DNA from: Lomentospora prolificans
Taxonomy: Eukaryota > Ascomycota > Sordariomycetes > Microascales > Microascaceae
Direction: 5' to 3'
Assembly (NCBI GenBank): GCA_029532625.1
Contig: JARFXM010000003.1
Location: forward strand, 496,001-560,000
DNA: 64,000 nt
This document shows, piece by piece, positions 12,445-23,892 of this stretch. Position 1 is the stretch's first letter. Each line of letters opens with the position of its first letter. The notes beneath the pieces are model-generated. The model ran no database searches. It was not told where the DNA came from and saw nothing but the letters and a program-made list of their open reading frames with translations. The position numbers and the translations under genes were made by a program.

Positions 12445-13392
12445 CGTGCTCGAAGTAAGCGGGCCGAGCTAGGGGACGTGTCGATTTCGTCGCGGAGTGG
12501 ATGACAGAAAAGGCTCGGGCAGAGTGCGGTTCGTATGGCAGCTTAACCACTACACGACGGCTGCCAAGCCCTGGGGATATTCTGTCTTTAGTGGGAGGTC
12601 TGGGAGGGGGCGGTTGAGGACGGGGAGCAGGAGAAGGAGGCTGAATTTATTTATTCGGTTGCTCTGCTGAGGCAGTTGCGAAGGTGGGCTTTTGTGACAA
12701 GGCGAGAGCTCCTGTATACATGTACTTGGTACCCTAGGTATTCGACAATTTATGTGACTTTCAAGGTACTAGTACTTAGGCTCGGTGTGGCCCCTGATTA
12801 AAGCCAATAAAGAAGTGCCTGGAACCAATTGTCGAGCTTTGGGACTTCTGCGGGCTTCCGATCCCACCTCTACCTTCAGATTCCGTATTGAAGGGTAAAG
12901 GGTGTCGGTTCAGGCAATGCTTATTGTGATATTTGTCCAATATCATAGAATTTTCTTTAGAGGAATTGACCTGGAGACCACATTAGGGACATAGATCGAG
13001 AACCCACAACAGTCTAGTCCAAATTTCTAATCAGGTCCCAAACTTTATTTTTAGAGCAGAGTTGACATCGATATGGGACTAAAAGTCATCGGAAGCTTTG
13101 GCATGTTTGAACGCTGTGAATTAACTATATGAAGTGTAGCGAGGAGAGTCACGGCAAATTCCCATTTAGAGATCATGAATACACTGGTAGTCCCATTAAA
13201 GAGAGTACGGGCTACCTGCCAGCTATGATTCCATAAAACGCCTAGTAATGTTATCCTGCCTGTTCCGTAGGCCGGGAACCATAAGAAAATCGTGACGAGT
13301 ATATCCCTCCGCGAGACGCATCCCCCGCTTCCCGCTCAGCGGGACTTCCCACCGCCCTTTCACTGACAATAGGCAATGCGAGTGCGTGCGCT
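12445..13392. other. intergenic: MKT1 promoter and pmp3 3' flank
   Basis: This region should contain the MKT1 promoter above 12444. The 12720-13250 part is visibly more AT-rich than the flanking genes. No gene, tRNA or element is supportable. Confidence 0.5.
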
Positions 13393-13797
13393 CTACATGG
13401 TTCCGTACCCTTGCATGCCGCCGTTCTGTACGCGATTGCTGTAGATGCCCGATGCGCGAGCGGGAAGAGGGGCGCCGATGCGGGCTTGTTCTCGGCGGTC
13501 GTAGTAGACGTAGAGGACATAGAAAGCGTGGATCGTGCCAGGAAGGAATCCCAGTAGCGTGAGACAGATATTAATGAATAGATCTTGACGAATTCCTTGA
13601 TGTTAGCAGAAGGATACCCATGGAGGCCCTTAGCGTATTTGGACTCACCCATTCCACATCCTGCCACGGCAAAGACGCCGATCGGGGGGACTGAACATAT
13701 TGTTAGCATTCCATTTACAGGCCCGCCTAGCAGAGGGGGATCGTGCCATACAGAAGAGGGTGAGGACGATGACGATAATGGCGGAAATAACGCCCAT
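13393..13797 (-). CDS. pmp3: Pmp3/UPF0057 plasma-membrane proteolipid
   Basis: Three exons: 13797-13752, 13690-13649 and 13583-13393, giving 92 aa. The first two introns carry TGCTAAC and TGTTAGCA-complement branch sites, and phases agree. The protein has the two hydrophobic helices of the Pmp3 family. Helix 1 (residues 3-28) contains the signature FFPPIGVF, and helix 2 (about 31-53) contains LTLLGFLPGTIHAFYVL followed by YVYYDR. A basic, Gly-rich cytoplasmic tail of about 35 residues ends in GMQGYGTM and is longer than in yeast Pmp3 (about 55 aa), as is common in filamentous fungi. Known family members sit in the plasma membrane, help maintain membrane potential and limit sodium toxicity, and are stress-inducible. 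The gene is too fragmented by introns to appear as one long reading frame. It stands alone, with no partner gene nearby. Confidence 0.9.
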
Positions 13798-16700
13798 GTT
13801 TGCGGTCTCGGCCAATGCAAAGGTAGGTATATTTCTGATGAAATCGTTTCAATGTTTCAATACAGGAAGAACAAGTAATCCAATAGGAATCTAGTGATGT
13901 TCTCAAAAGTAGGGGTAGGGTGATTGGAAAGTGAAGATATGGCGAAGGTGGGATGTGACAGAGCGGGGAGGGCGAATTATAAGAATGCCTTCCATCTAAG
14001 TGCGATCCCCATAATGATCAGTAACGCTGGGTTAGCATACTATCAGGCTTAGCAGAAGAATAGGCATAACGCCAGCAGGTAAGGTGCGAGGGGCAATTGG
14101 CGCCGGGAACCTGCTCCGTTCCCCGGCTTACCGACTTGGCCTGGCTATCTGGCGGATGACGATATGATCAAATGGTTGACGTACACAGTTTGCATGTCCA
14201 TCCTGGTATGGTATTTGCCCTCCAACATGACTGGATGACGTAGCTACCACGTGCAGAATCGGTTTGCACGTTGAACAATATGCTGGCGGTAGTCGCGACC
14301 GACACCCGGAAAGCGGGTGTACCTGTAAACCCCAATTTCAAGTGCTTACCTAGTACCATATCCCTAGTGCTTTCAGATTTTGGGGGCCCTCATGATGTTG
14401 CGATTGTCCGAAGCGCAGGCCTGTAATCGCAGGTCTCAAGATTGTCTCCTTGTTGCCGGATGCTGGGTAGTATATTAAACTACATCTAACTGTTCTGCAA
14501 GTGTCCACAAAAGGCATACGACCCAGCCACTGGCGTGATATCTGGGCGGTATAATACGTACCTGGGAGCTGTCACCTGAGATCGTCTGTTCCACCTCTTC
14601 GTGATTGCCTTCCCTGCCGCCCAGACTCACTTCGGCTCCAGTGCTCTACAATTATATGCGAATCCGTCGAACGCGTTGCCGCGAGTGCCATGTTCGGAAG
14701 AGCATGAACCGATGATTACGGCGCTTGCTTCACCGAGATGGATTGATAGCGCCTACATGCGGTACCCACCCAGTCTATCTGGGGAGTGGTGTCTTGGGTC
14801 AGCTCAGAGAAGCAATGTGATCGAAAAGAGGGATTGAGAAGAGCCTTCATGGCAGCGGAGATCGGACTGTTGTCTCAAAGCATACCAGCAGTCTAGGCCT
14901 GATATCGCACTCTTCCCCACCACATGCTGAGAGGTTGTCGATGACTACTCCGCAAGTCGCGATCGCCCCCAACTGTAGAGGGCGTCTCCGATGCCTAACC
15001 TTTGACACTGACACATGTCTGGCGCGCGGATGAGGATTCCGAGCCCAAGTCAAGAAAACATAAAAAAAGGAGGTCTCTTACCCCGAAACTCATGCTCTGG
15101 GCACTGACGGCGTGCACTCGACGGGTAACAGAGCGCGAATGCCCCTGATGGATGACCCCACTTACAGCTGGAATCTCCCTTTTCCGAAGGTGTCCAGAGA
15201 TGCACCGGGTCCTCGTCAAGCCCGGGGTAGACGGGTGCCAAAAATGTGACGGAGGGTGTTGGTACAAGGAATCCAATTGTGGAACATTGAATGCATGTGA
15301 AGTGATTCAAGTAAAGCTCGTGCAGGAGCTTTGGCCTCCCGCTTGCGTTTGGCTGCAGTTCCCCATCCATGATCGTTCGCGGTTAAAAAGACGCAGTCGA
15401 TCACCGGCCAGCATGCCCGCCATTGTGAATGTTAGTTTGACAGACCGGAGGCGGGGGCGCTTGGTGAAGGGCTCGAATGGGGATGCTGATATTTCTCCCT
15501 CGCCACGGGCTGCATTCAGGCCCGGGGAAGGGAACGAACTGGTCCGAATTTCCAATGAAAAACCGGTGAATGATGCTCTCCAACGTGACGAAACGCGCGT
15601 GCGTGTTCTCGAGTTCTCCTGCGGCTTGCATATTACGGATAATTTCTGACATTCTGACGGAGACACAAGCGGGCGGGCATGCGGTGTCTACGTGAACTTA
15701 TGAACCTAGGAGGGGAGCACGGCTCGTTCTGGTGAGCGCATCGCTTTTTACAAATAAACAGAATCCATAGTTTGAGTTGATGCGCGAATATTATAACCCA
15801 AGATGAGCGAGTCGGCACTGGCCATTGGGAATAAGACCGCGAAGCCATGATCGCACTCTCACATCAACCCATGGGGCTAGATACAAGGTTCTGACGGCGA
15901 CGGAACGGGTCGCCGGGTGGAATTGCAAGATCCGAGACGAGGCGCCAGAGCCAAGCGCCATTGAACCTGCTATTTTCCGCATTCCACATTATAGTGGCTG
16001 GCCCCGTTGAACCTTTCGAGAAGCTTGGAACTGGTCCGGTTTCCTGGTGAAACCGAACAACGTTGAGCAAGCCGTTCTCATGCGCCCTTGCTGGTTTTCC
16101 TCGTGTTGGAGCCGGAGTGGTTACTCGCCCCTTTCACCCCATCAAAGCCAGAATCAGGCCCTGTTCTGACGCCAATCCGAATTGCCGAGGTGGAATTTCC
16201 AGGGATAACGAGCCGTCTTCCATCATCAAGTCTATCGAAGGAGCCTATGCCCCTGCTAACCCTGGGTCGTGTACTGAGCTCTTTAGTAATCCCTCATAAT
16301 GGGGAAAGGGCGGTCTCCAGTCGTTGGCTGGCTATGTACAGGACCTATGAAACCCCAATCCCCTACAGATTAATAGCTGGCTGTCTGTCCAGGTGCTGCT
16401 CACTGTTGGCCAGCGATATGAGCTCCCAACTGGTGGATAGCCAGCTACATTACCTGCACCCTGCAGCAACTTCCACATTAGCTCTGGTAGCCTGGGCGGG
16501 ATCCCGAGAGACTGGGGCCCGGAATGCCGAACCTGGCCCACCAATTCTAGATCCAGTCATGGTGTCGAACGGGGTCCTCCTTTCTCGAAGTCTGTTTTTA
16601 TTTTACCATTGTGGGACTTTCCATTTGAGATGGAACTAATAAGGGGTCATGGAAAGACGGATCTCTACACAACAAGGGAACTCTCCCGAATTGGTACATC

Positions 16701-18099
16701 AGATGAGATAACAGGCGCGCCAAGTCTCGGTAGCATCAGGAGTCACTTCCAAGAGACGCTACCTATTAATCTAGGCAGGTGGCCTGATGACAGAGGTCAC
16801 CCTGACAGGCCTCCGAGAAGCATTCTACATACTAGGAGTTTACACTGCCATTTGGAACAGAGATTTTTGTCCCCTCGAGGTATGACCGTCCTGGCTCAAT
16901 TGGCATTCTAAATGATGTGTCGTCCCAGCCCATGCACTGTGGTGTGTCTGGTACCGAGATGCCAGTCAAGTTGGGTGTACTCCATGGAGCCGGGATGACT
17001 TATGACAGAAGAACATACAAAGAAAAATTGCCAGCTTCATTTGAAAGAAACTCAAGAATGAGGTATTGGCTGCTAATAGCAAATTCCCCCCTTTCGGATA
17101 ATACACTGAACCAAGAACTGGTGTCGAAGCTCAAGACATATTCGGGATTCAGGGGATAAGTTTCCCGAGGCTTTCACTTCGTCGATATCTCGCAACGGTC
17201 GCCCGGCCACACCTCTGCAAGTAGCTGGCTCGTATACATCCAATCGACCGAATACAATCCTAAGCCCAGTATATTACGGCGCTATAAGCCTGGGTACCTT
17301 CACTGTACCCTCCACTGCTTCAACACTTTCTTCTTTGAGTGGGAAGATACCTCAATGACTTCTACGGATAGGGGTACATAGAGTAGGCCTTACATGGTGA
17401 ACCCGGGTCGGTCAGGGCAGCCTAACTTAGGTCAGCTCAGGCGGTTTCAACAACCCACGCAAGCGAACCCACGGCAAAGCTACGTGCCCCTAGTCCTAGA
17501 ACCGCGTCTCACCAGCCAGATGGCATGGATGGACAGTGTTAGGATACAACCAGCACAGGAACAAGGCTACAACCAGTAATAGTACACTTCGTTAGCATGT
17601 CGTGCTCGCATGTATCCTTCGACAACACTAGATGCACAATCTTGTTACCTCGTGAGAAGTGGAGTCTTAATTTTTTAGTCATAATGAGCGACTGGGGAGT
17701 CTAGAATGTCCATCTCCAGACAGGCTTCTCTTTCGTCAAGGTCGTCTGCCCTGCCATTGGAGCAAAAGGCGCATTCAACCCGTCTTCTTGATGGGCGCTC
17801 GTTGGAAGAGCTTGCTCCACTTTCGCAGTGTGTATGTACTGTGTGCTGACTTGAGCGTTCCTTCCTGCCTCCGCTCTAGGTTCCTCTCACTCCACATCCT
17901 TGCAGAACGCCTGCGGAAGAGCCACTCCACTAACGAGTGACCTGGATCTGCTACACCTTGCACATGTATCATATGCGGAGAGTACCTACAACAGCCTGTA
18001 TCCCACACGTCAACCTCGTTTCTGCTCGTCACGCCCTCACTGTCAACCTCGTTACGCGCCCCTGCCTTTAGCAAAGCATCGCCAGCAGCCTCGTTGCCA
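13798..18099. other. long gene-poor intergenic region
   Basis: No coding gene is supportable. Open frames are all under about 185 codons, lack domain-like sequence and appear equally on both strands. Isolated branch-like words (for example GTTAGCAT at 14030 and 17590) are present, but I could not pair them with donors and acceptors into exons. I cannot exclude a non-coding transcript. The first few hundred bases should hold the pmp3 promoter: CCAAT occurs near 13879 and a TTATAAT-like word on the minus strand near 13980. Confidence 0.5.
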
Positions 18100-18853
18100 A
18101 CCTTCTCGAAGCGCAGTGCGAAAGGAAAGTCGCGTTTTCCTCTACCTAAGGCTTTGGTCATTTTACTATCATATTGCCCTATCGGGATCTTAATTCCGCC
18201 TCCTTCTCACTTTCTTTTCCGCCGGTTATTGGCTTCAGGAGTCTGGTGTGGTTTTATCGACTTTTTTTTCCCTCTGGGTTTATTTCTTCCCCCTTCTGAA
18301 AACGCCCCACAGGTGTCGCCAGGCCTGTACCGTCTCCCCCAATCCCGGTCTCGTTCGAACTTTTTCGGCTCCCTTTTCAATCTCCAGCCTCGAAAGCTCC
18401 TTGGACCTATTTTCGACCTTTCTCCCCCAACCTGCACCTCATCCCATCCAGTCCCTCGACCTCGCCAGGAATCATCTTCCGTCAGGGACATCTTCTATCC
18501 TGTCACTCACTCCTCCAGACCTCCAGTCGAAGACAGGACTTGAAAATTCGCCCTTGGACCGGTCATTGCCCTGGATCTTGATACATCTCTCTCCACATCT
18601 CCACCTGTCGTATTTTCTTTACGCAATCCTTACCTTGCCTCAACCTCGCTTCGAATTTCGAGCCTCCCGAGAATCCCATCACACGATAATCCCTCGCGGG
18701 CTGTATCCACCTCACTCCCAACCACAACCACGGCGACCCTCGTGATTTCGGAGCAGCGGTCCCTTCCGACGGCCCACCCCTTAAAACAGCTCCGCAAAGC
18801 ATACATTCTCTCCATCTCGACGCGGTTGTGTTAACCGGCTGTACATACCCATT
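18100..18853 (+). promoter_or_regulatory. pyrimidine-rich leader of the Nrp1-like gene
   Basis: This is a long C/T-rich plus-strand stretch with repeated TTCC, CCTC and CTCC words. It runs up to the ATG at 18854 and resembles the leaders of the Rds1-like and elongase genes. It contains several upstream ATGs and may contain a leader intron; neither can be settled from sequence alone. Confidence 0.45.
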
Positions 18854-21127
18854 ATGTCGAATCAACCAGCTCCCCAACTTAACATCGATCGCTACGTCGT
18901 GATCCATGTAGCTACTACTTGCGATGAGCATGGTGTCTACGTGACAAAGGACTCGGCTGAGGTCATCGAGCTCGGATGGATTCTGCTCGATGCCAAGTCC
19001 CTAGAAGAGGTTCGTACAATTATCAATCTCCCTCATCACGGCCTCCCCTTACCGACCTCGGTCGTCCCGTCCTCTTGCATAATGTTAACAAAATCTTCGC
19101 TTCCTCGACAGGTCGCTCGTGACAGTGTTCTTGTTAAGCCCATCAACACCCCAATTACTCCTCTTTGCAGTAAGTTGATGTCGTCTTTTTCGAGCCATAT
19201 TGGCCACTCTTCCACACCTTCCCAATCGTTCGGAAGAGGCACAATTCGAGGATCTTTCAATGAATATGAACCCTCGTCGTTGCCGGAAGTGGATAGCATG
19301 CATTCTTTCCCACAATTGGACCATGGCTGACGTGGTTGGTTCGATAGCGAGCTTAACAACCTTGACTTGGGAACACGTGCGAAATGCCGGAACGTTTAGG
19401 GATGCGATTAACCGGTTCGATGCGTTTGCTACCGAGCACCTCACCTCTCAAAACCTCGACTTTGTCTTCGTCACTCTCGACTCCTGGGATCTTCGTGTCC
19501 AGCTTCCCCGTGAGGCTCGAGACAAGGCCGTCGTCCTTCCCCCTTACCTCCAGCATTCGCGTACTTTCGATCTCCGTACTGAATACCAGCGATGGCAACA
19601 GCATCACCCCGAGTCTCTCCCCTTCGGGCCGTCGATGCTCAGTAACATCTGCGCCGCCCTCGAGGTTGAGCCCGTTCAGTCTAGCGCTCCAATCAAGCAT
19701 AACCTTCCCTTCCACCTGCAGGCCTTAGCCCCGGCTTCTCCCCGCCGAGCCATGGAAGAGGCCGTTACGCTTGCACGTGTTCTCCGTGGCTTGATCCGCA
19801 AGTCTCAGCCTCCCCACGAACATCCCGACGTACTCACTCGCCCCATGGATGCTCGAGCCGACGTGAGAGCTTTCCTTTCTGAGCGTAGCAAAGTGCTGCA
19901 CATGTCTGGTCTGCCTCATGACACCACTCAGTCTGAGCTTGAGAGCTGGTTCACCCAGTTTGGTGGTCGACCCATCGCCTTCTGGACTTTGCGTACTCCA
20001 GAGCAGCACAAGCCTACTGGAACTGGCTTTGCCGTCTTTTCGTCTCACGAAGAGGTACGACCCCTTCCAGTTCGTCATTACATCTCTTGCACTTGCCCAT
20101 CATCTCCCTATCTTCCTCTCGCAGTCCCCTGTGTCATTCTTTAGCATTTGTATACCTCGTTACGCCTGCTAACAAATTTCGTCTGACTTGATAGGCTGCC
20201 GAGAGCTTGTGCATGAACGGTCGTGCCCTCAACGAGAAGGCCATCGAGGTCTCACCCTCATCCAGCCGCGTCCTAGACCGTGCCGCTGAGATTCTGACCC
20301 CCTTCCCTCCCAGCAAGAACCGACCCCGACCCGGTGACTGGACCTGCCCGTCATGCGGCTTCTCCAACTTCCAGCGCCGTACCGCCTGTTTCCGATGCTC
20401 CTTCCCTGCGGGACCTTCTGGTGACGTCGGCTACGGATATGGCGGTGGCGGCGGCTACGGGCCCCCGGCCATGATGCCTCCTCCCCAGCACATGGGACAC
20501 CATGGCCCCATGGGTCATGGCCACGGCGGTGGTCGCATGGGTGGCAGCGGCGTTGTCCCCTTCCGTGCAGGTGATTGGAAGTGTGGCAATGAAGTTTGTG
20601 GTTACCACAACTTCGCCAAGAACGTATGTTGTCTTCGCTGTGGTGCCAGCCGAGCCGGTGCGGCCGTGGTCGCAGACTCTGGTTATCCTTCGCCTATGGA
20701 CGGTGGCTCCAACTATCCCATGAGCCAAGGTTCCATGGGCAGTGCTCCCGGTCATGGACCGTTCGCCTCGCCTGCCGGAAGCTTCGCCTCGGGTGGCAAC
20801 TACAGTGGTCAGCACTTTGGTGGACCCCCCAGCACCTATGCCCTTCCGTCCGGCATTGGCGGAGGTGCAGCTCCCTACCCATCTCTAAACACACACTTTG
20901 GTCCCAGCCCCGGATCTCACTCCGCCGGTCCTTTCGACAGCCGAGCCGCCGAAGCTGCTTTCCAGTCCGCCACTAACGGCCCGGCCTCGGCCGGTCCCTC
21001 CAACTTCTACAACCAGAATGAGAATGATCCCTTCTCGTTCCTCTCTACTGGTATGGGCGGCCTCTCCGTCAGCAACAACGAGGGGCGCCAGAACGGTGGA
21101 GCTGCCCCCAGCAAATCTCCGGCCTAA
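18854..21127 (+). CDS. NRP1: Nrp1-like RNA-binding protein (pseudo-exonuclease, RRM, two RanBP2 zinc fingers)
   Basis: Four exons: 18854-19009, 19112-19169, 19348-20054 and 20195-21127, giving 617 aa. Residues of about 10-200 fold like a DEDDh 3'-5' exonuclease (ERI-1 type; WEHVRNAG and LDSWDLR are conserved), but the catalytic positions are degenerate. The first motif reads VVIHVATTC where an active enzyme has D-x-E. An RRM spans about 250-335 (VLHMSGLPHD...GTGFAVFS). Two RanBP2-type C4 zinc fingers follow at about 354-378 (GDWTCPSC...CFRC) and 433-458 (GDWKC...CCLRC), separated and followed by Gly/Pro/Ser-rich low-complexity sequence. RanBP2 fingers bind single-stranded RNA. This architecture matches yeast Nrp1, a stress-granule RNA-binding protein of unclear role. 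The first domain probably serves as a protein or RNA platform rather than a nuclease. The 178-nt second intron is longer than the others, but it joins TPLC to TSLTTLTWEHV exactly as the family requires. Confidence 0.83.
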
Positions 21128-23226
21128 GCCGAGGTGTATCGTCTTACTAGAGTCGAAGGCCCAGCTCATCAATTACGCGCAGCGTCTTGACTATCCCAGC
21201 GTAGCCGTCCGTTGAACGGCCATGGCATCGTCGAAAGTCATTTCCCTCTTTCCGTCACACGGAGGAGGATGTTTAGTCATTGTTATTTCATTTTCACCCT
21301 TGTCACCACTCTCGACTCTCTCAGAATGAATTTGGAACGAGGCGCATTAGAGCATTTGGAGCCTGGCTGATCAAGCACATACTTTCATGACCTCGCCTAC
21401 TTAATTCCTCGTCCGAAGGGAGGGAGGATGCCGCGACGGGGCTATGTCGTTTGTAATCTCATTGTTTCCTATTCTGCTCTATTGTGTTTTCCTTACCCCC
21501 TTTTCGTTTCATTTGATTTCGCGAGTTTTTTTCTTTTTATTTTTCTTTCATGCGAGAGGAGGTGGTTGCTTCCGGACAGCGGTTGTTTGGCAAGTCCCCA
21601 TGTTGTTCAGAACAAGGACTGTGTTGAGTTGGCTGGAAAGATAAAAAAACATACAAGGAAATATCACCAAAATCAGAGGAAGGGTACAAAAGCAGAGCAT
21701 TAAAACACGGTTCACGATACCTGGAAACCAACGGCGGAGCTCCGGAGTTGCTTGTTGCTTTAGCCTTTGGGGGCTATGGTCTCGTTCAGGAAACAAAGGG
21801 GGGGAAGGCAGGGCAGGAAAGTCAGGGTTAGGAAGGGAAAAAGGAGGATTAAAGGAGGACAGGGGGGTTCAAAGGTGTTTTCGATCTTTCTTCTCTCTTC
21901 TTTCTCTTGTTTTTTCCCTGCTAGAAAACGTTATTCGGACTTTCCCCTTTTTGACAAATGGATTTTGAGAGGGTTTCTTTTCTTTCCCCCTTGAAAGGCA
22001 AGGCATGGTATGATTTTTGCGATTTGAATTCAATGGCAAAAGAGTCGTGGGTGCAGGTGCATAGCGAAAAAGGGTTGTGTCTATGTAAAGGGTCTGATAT
22101 ATTGTGGCCTTCCTTTTCGTGTGTTGCTGTTGTTGGTCGTTGGCTTGGATTGGACGTTGGCAAGGATGTATTTCTTCTTTTCTCTTGTTTTTGTTTTCCT
22201 CTTCTTTTCTTTCTATTTTCTCTCTCTATTTCGTCTTTCATCTACGGTACTCTATTCCGTAGAATTTGATAGCCTATTTCGCTACCTCTTGTCCCCAAAC
22301 ATGCCCAACTCTCTGTCGTCTCCGTCGATTTTGCCTTGGGACTTCCCTCGCTTGCCCTCCTCATCACTCGAAAGTGAAGAAGCCAGAAACCGGATGACAG
22401 CCTTACGAGAAGGCTGAATACGCTCTTCTCAGCGGGTTTACGCTTTTGTGCAGCTATTTGGCCTTTTCCCCTTCGCCCTTCGCGGATTTGCGGCAGTGCC
22501 GGGGTAGTGGTAGAATATTTGGTGTTAGAGCCAGCAGCCTAACTTGGAAATAGCTCGCGAGGGCGTAGACCCAGCACGAGGTAGATAGTTATGTGGTAAC
22601 CTACGAGGAATACAGGTACCTTCTCCGAGTTGATGGCGTGATCTGAAGCCAAACCACCCTCCCCTGATGCGCGCTAACGCGTCGTCTTGAGCCAAGGAGG
22701 CTTACTCGGGAGGGACATGGCCCGGCCGGGTTTCGCAACGTCATACTTTACACCATCAAACATGACCCTTCCGCCGAGTACATCACGAGATAATAGAGAA
22801 TCTATATGCGTCGTATGGGTATGAAAGAGAAGGGGAGTATATCTGGTTCTCGAAGTAAAAAGACTTCGTAGACGATTATAGCGAGGTGTAGCTGGACTCG
22901 CATCAATACATATGCAGTTTTCGACTTAAAAGTACCGATGTTTCCCATTCCTGTCAGGCAGAGTCGCTCGCCCCTCTCTATCTGAGCAAGCAGCACGGGT
23001 ACACGGGAGAATGTTCAAGGACGTGTTTAGGTTAGAATTAACCTGTCTACCTTTAGACGGCATCCACGGAATATCTCAACCGTGCCAGTCCTGCCTTCTG
23101 GGACATACTCGAGGTAGTAATTCTCATTCTCCGGTTGAGACATGTTCTGGAGAGATGTCGTATATAGGAGAAGATAGAAGAGGTGTAGAAAGCAGCAAGA
23201 GTGAATATAAACTGTGGTTCATATCG
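21128..23226. other. convergent 3' flank (Nrp1-like / HAT2 side)
   Basis: About 2.1 kb with no supportable gene. 21430-22300 has T-rich and CTTTT-rich plus-strand tracts and purine-rich blocks (21785-21870). It is probably the 3' untranslated region of the Nrp1-like gene followed by spacer. Confidence 0.5.
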
Positions 23227-23552
23227 CTTTCTTTCACACTCTAAGTCTGGACCAAAGTATCAGTGAATAGGAAGCAGGTAAAACTAATTTATTGTGAGGA
23301 AGGAGTCAAGGTGCTCCCTTGCTAAGGATCCTTTCCTAGTTAACTTACTCCTTGGAGAGGTTAAGAAGAGGGCCACTACCTATATGTATCAGAGTAGAGG
23401 GAGGAGGTAGGGAAGACATACATTCCAAGAAAATATGATAAAATAACAGGATCAAGGATAGGATGCCTTTAGGTATTAAGGAGTAATATACCATAATTAT
23501 AAGCAACTTACCAGAGAGATTACAGACTTGTCCACATACATCCCAAGAGTAA
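23227..23552. other. CpG-free, AT-rich patch
   Basis: I read this stretch base by base and found no CG dinucleotide in 326 bases, while CG is frequent in the genes and most spacers around it. It is also AT-rich and ends just before an AT microsatellite. It contains no open reading frame of note. Loss of CpG with AT enrichment is what cytosine methylation or repeat-induced point mutation leaves behind, so it may be the relic of an old repeat. The source element is not recognisable. Confidence 0.6.
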
Positions 23553-23566
23553 CGGTTAAATGTTAC

Positions 23567-23581
23567 ATATATATATATATA
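23567..23581. repeat. AT microsatellite
   Basis: A short uninterrupted AT dinucleotide run followed by a T-run, directly right of the CpG-free patch. Confidence 0.9.
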
Positions 23582-23892
23582 TTTTTTTCATTAAATTGTC
23601 ATGTTCGCTACCGCATCCGGTTCAGACCAGATATTTACCTCCACCACATCTCGATAAGCAGTTTGGGTATTACTGAGGTAAAAACTCTTGCCTACTACCG
23701 AGGCCAACCGACGCCAGACTTATTCTTCCGCCAGAACCAATGCCAACCCAGCCCCCACCTATCAAAAAAAAGAAAAAGACACTGCCAGTGTCTCACTTTG
23801 GCTGTCTAGAGAAAAAGCCGCCCCCCGGGGCTAGACAACGTATCGAATGGAAACAGAGGCTGCTCCTCCGGCGCCACTTAGCTTTTGTACAT

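Noticed and set aside
12535..12577. tRNA-like fragment on the minus strand (TAGTGGTTAA with flanking GGCAGC/GCTGCC)
   Set aside because: The A-box-like word and a short stem are present, but there is no anticodon arm, no B box and no acceptor stem that closes.
13798..18099. scattered GTTAGCAT branch-like words suggesting minus-strand introns
   Set aside because: No matching donor and acceptor pairs flank open coding sequence, so no exon chain could be built.
21824..21832. minus-strand CCTAACCCT, a possible telomerase RNA template
   Set aside because: Nine-base matches to permutations of the telomere repeat are expected a few times by chance in 64 kb on both strands. No supporting RNA structure was seen.
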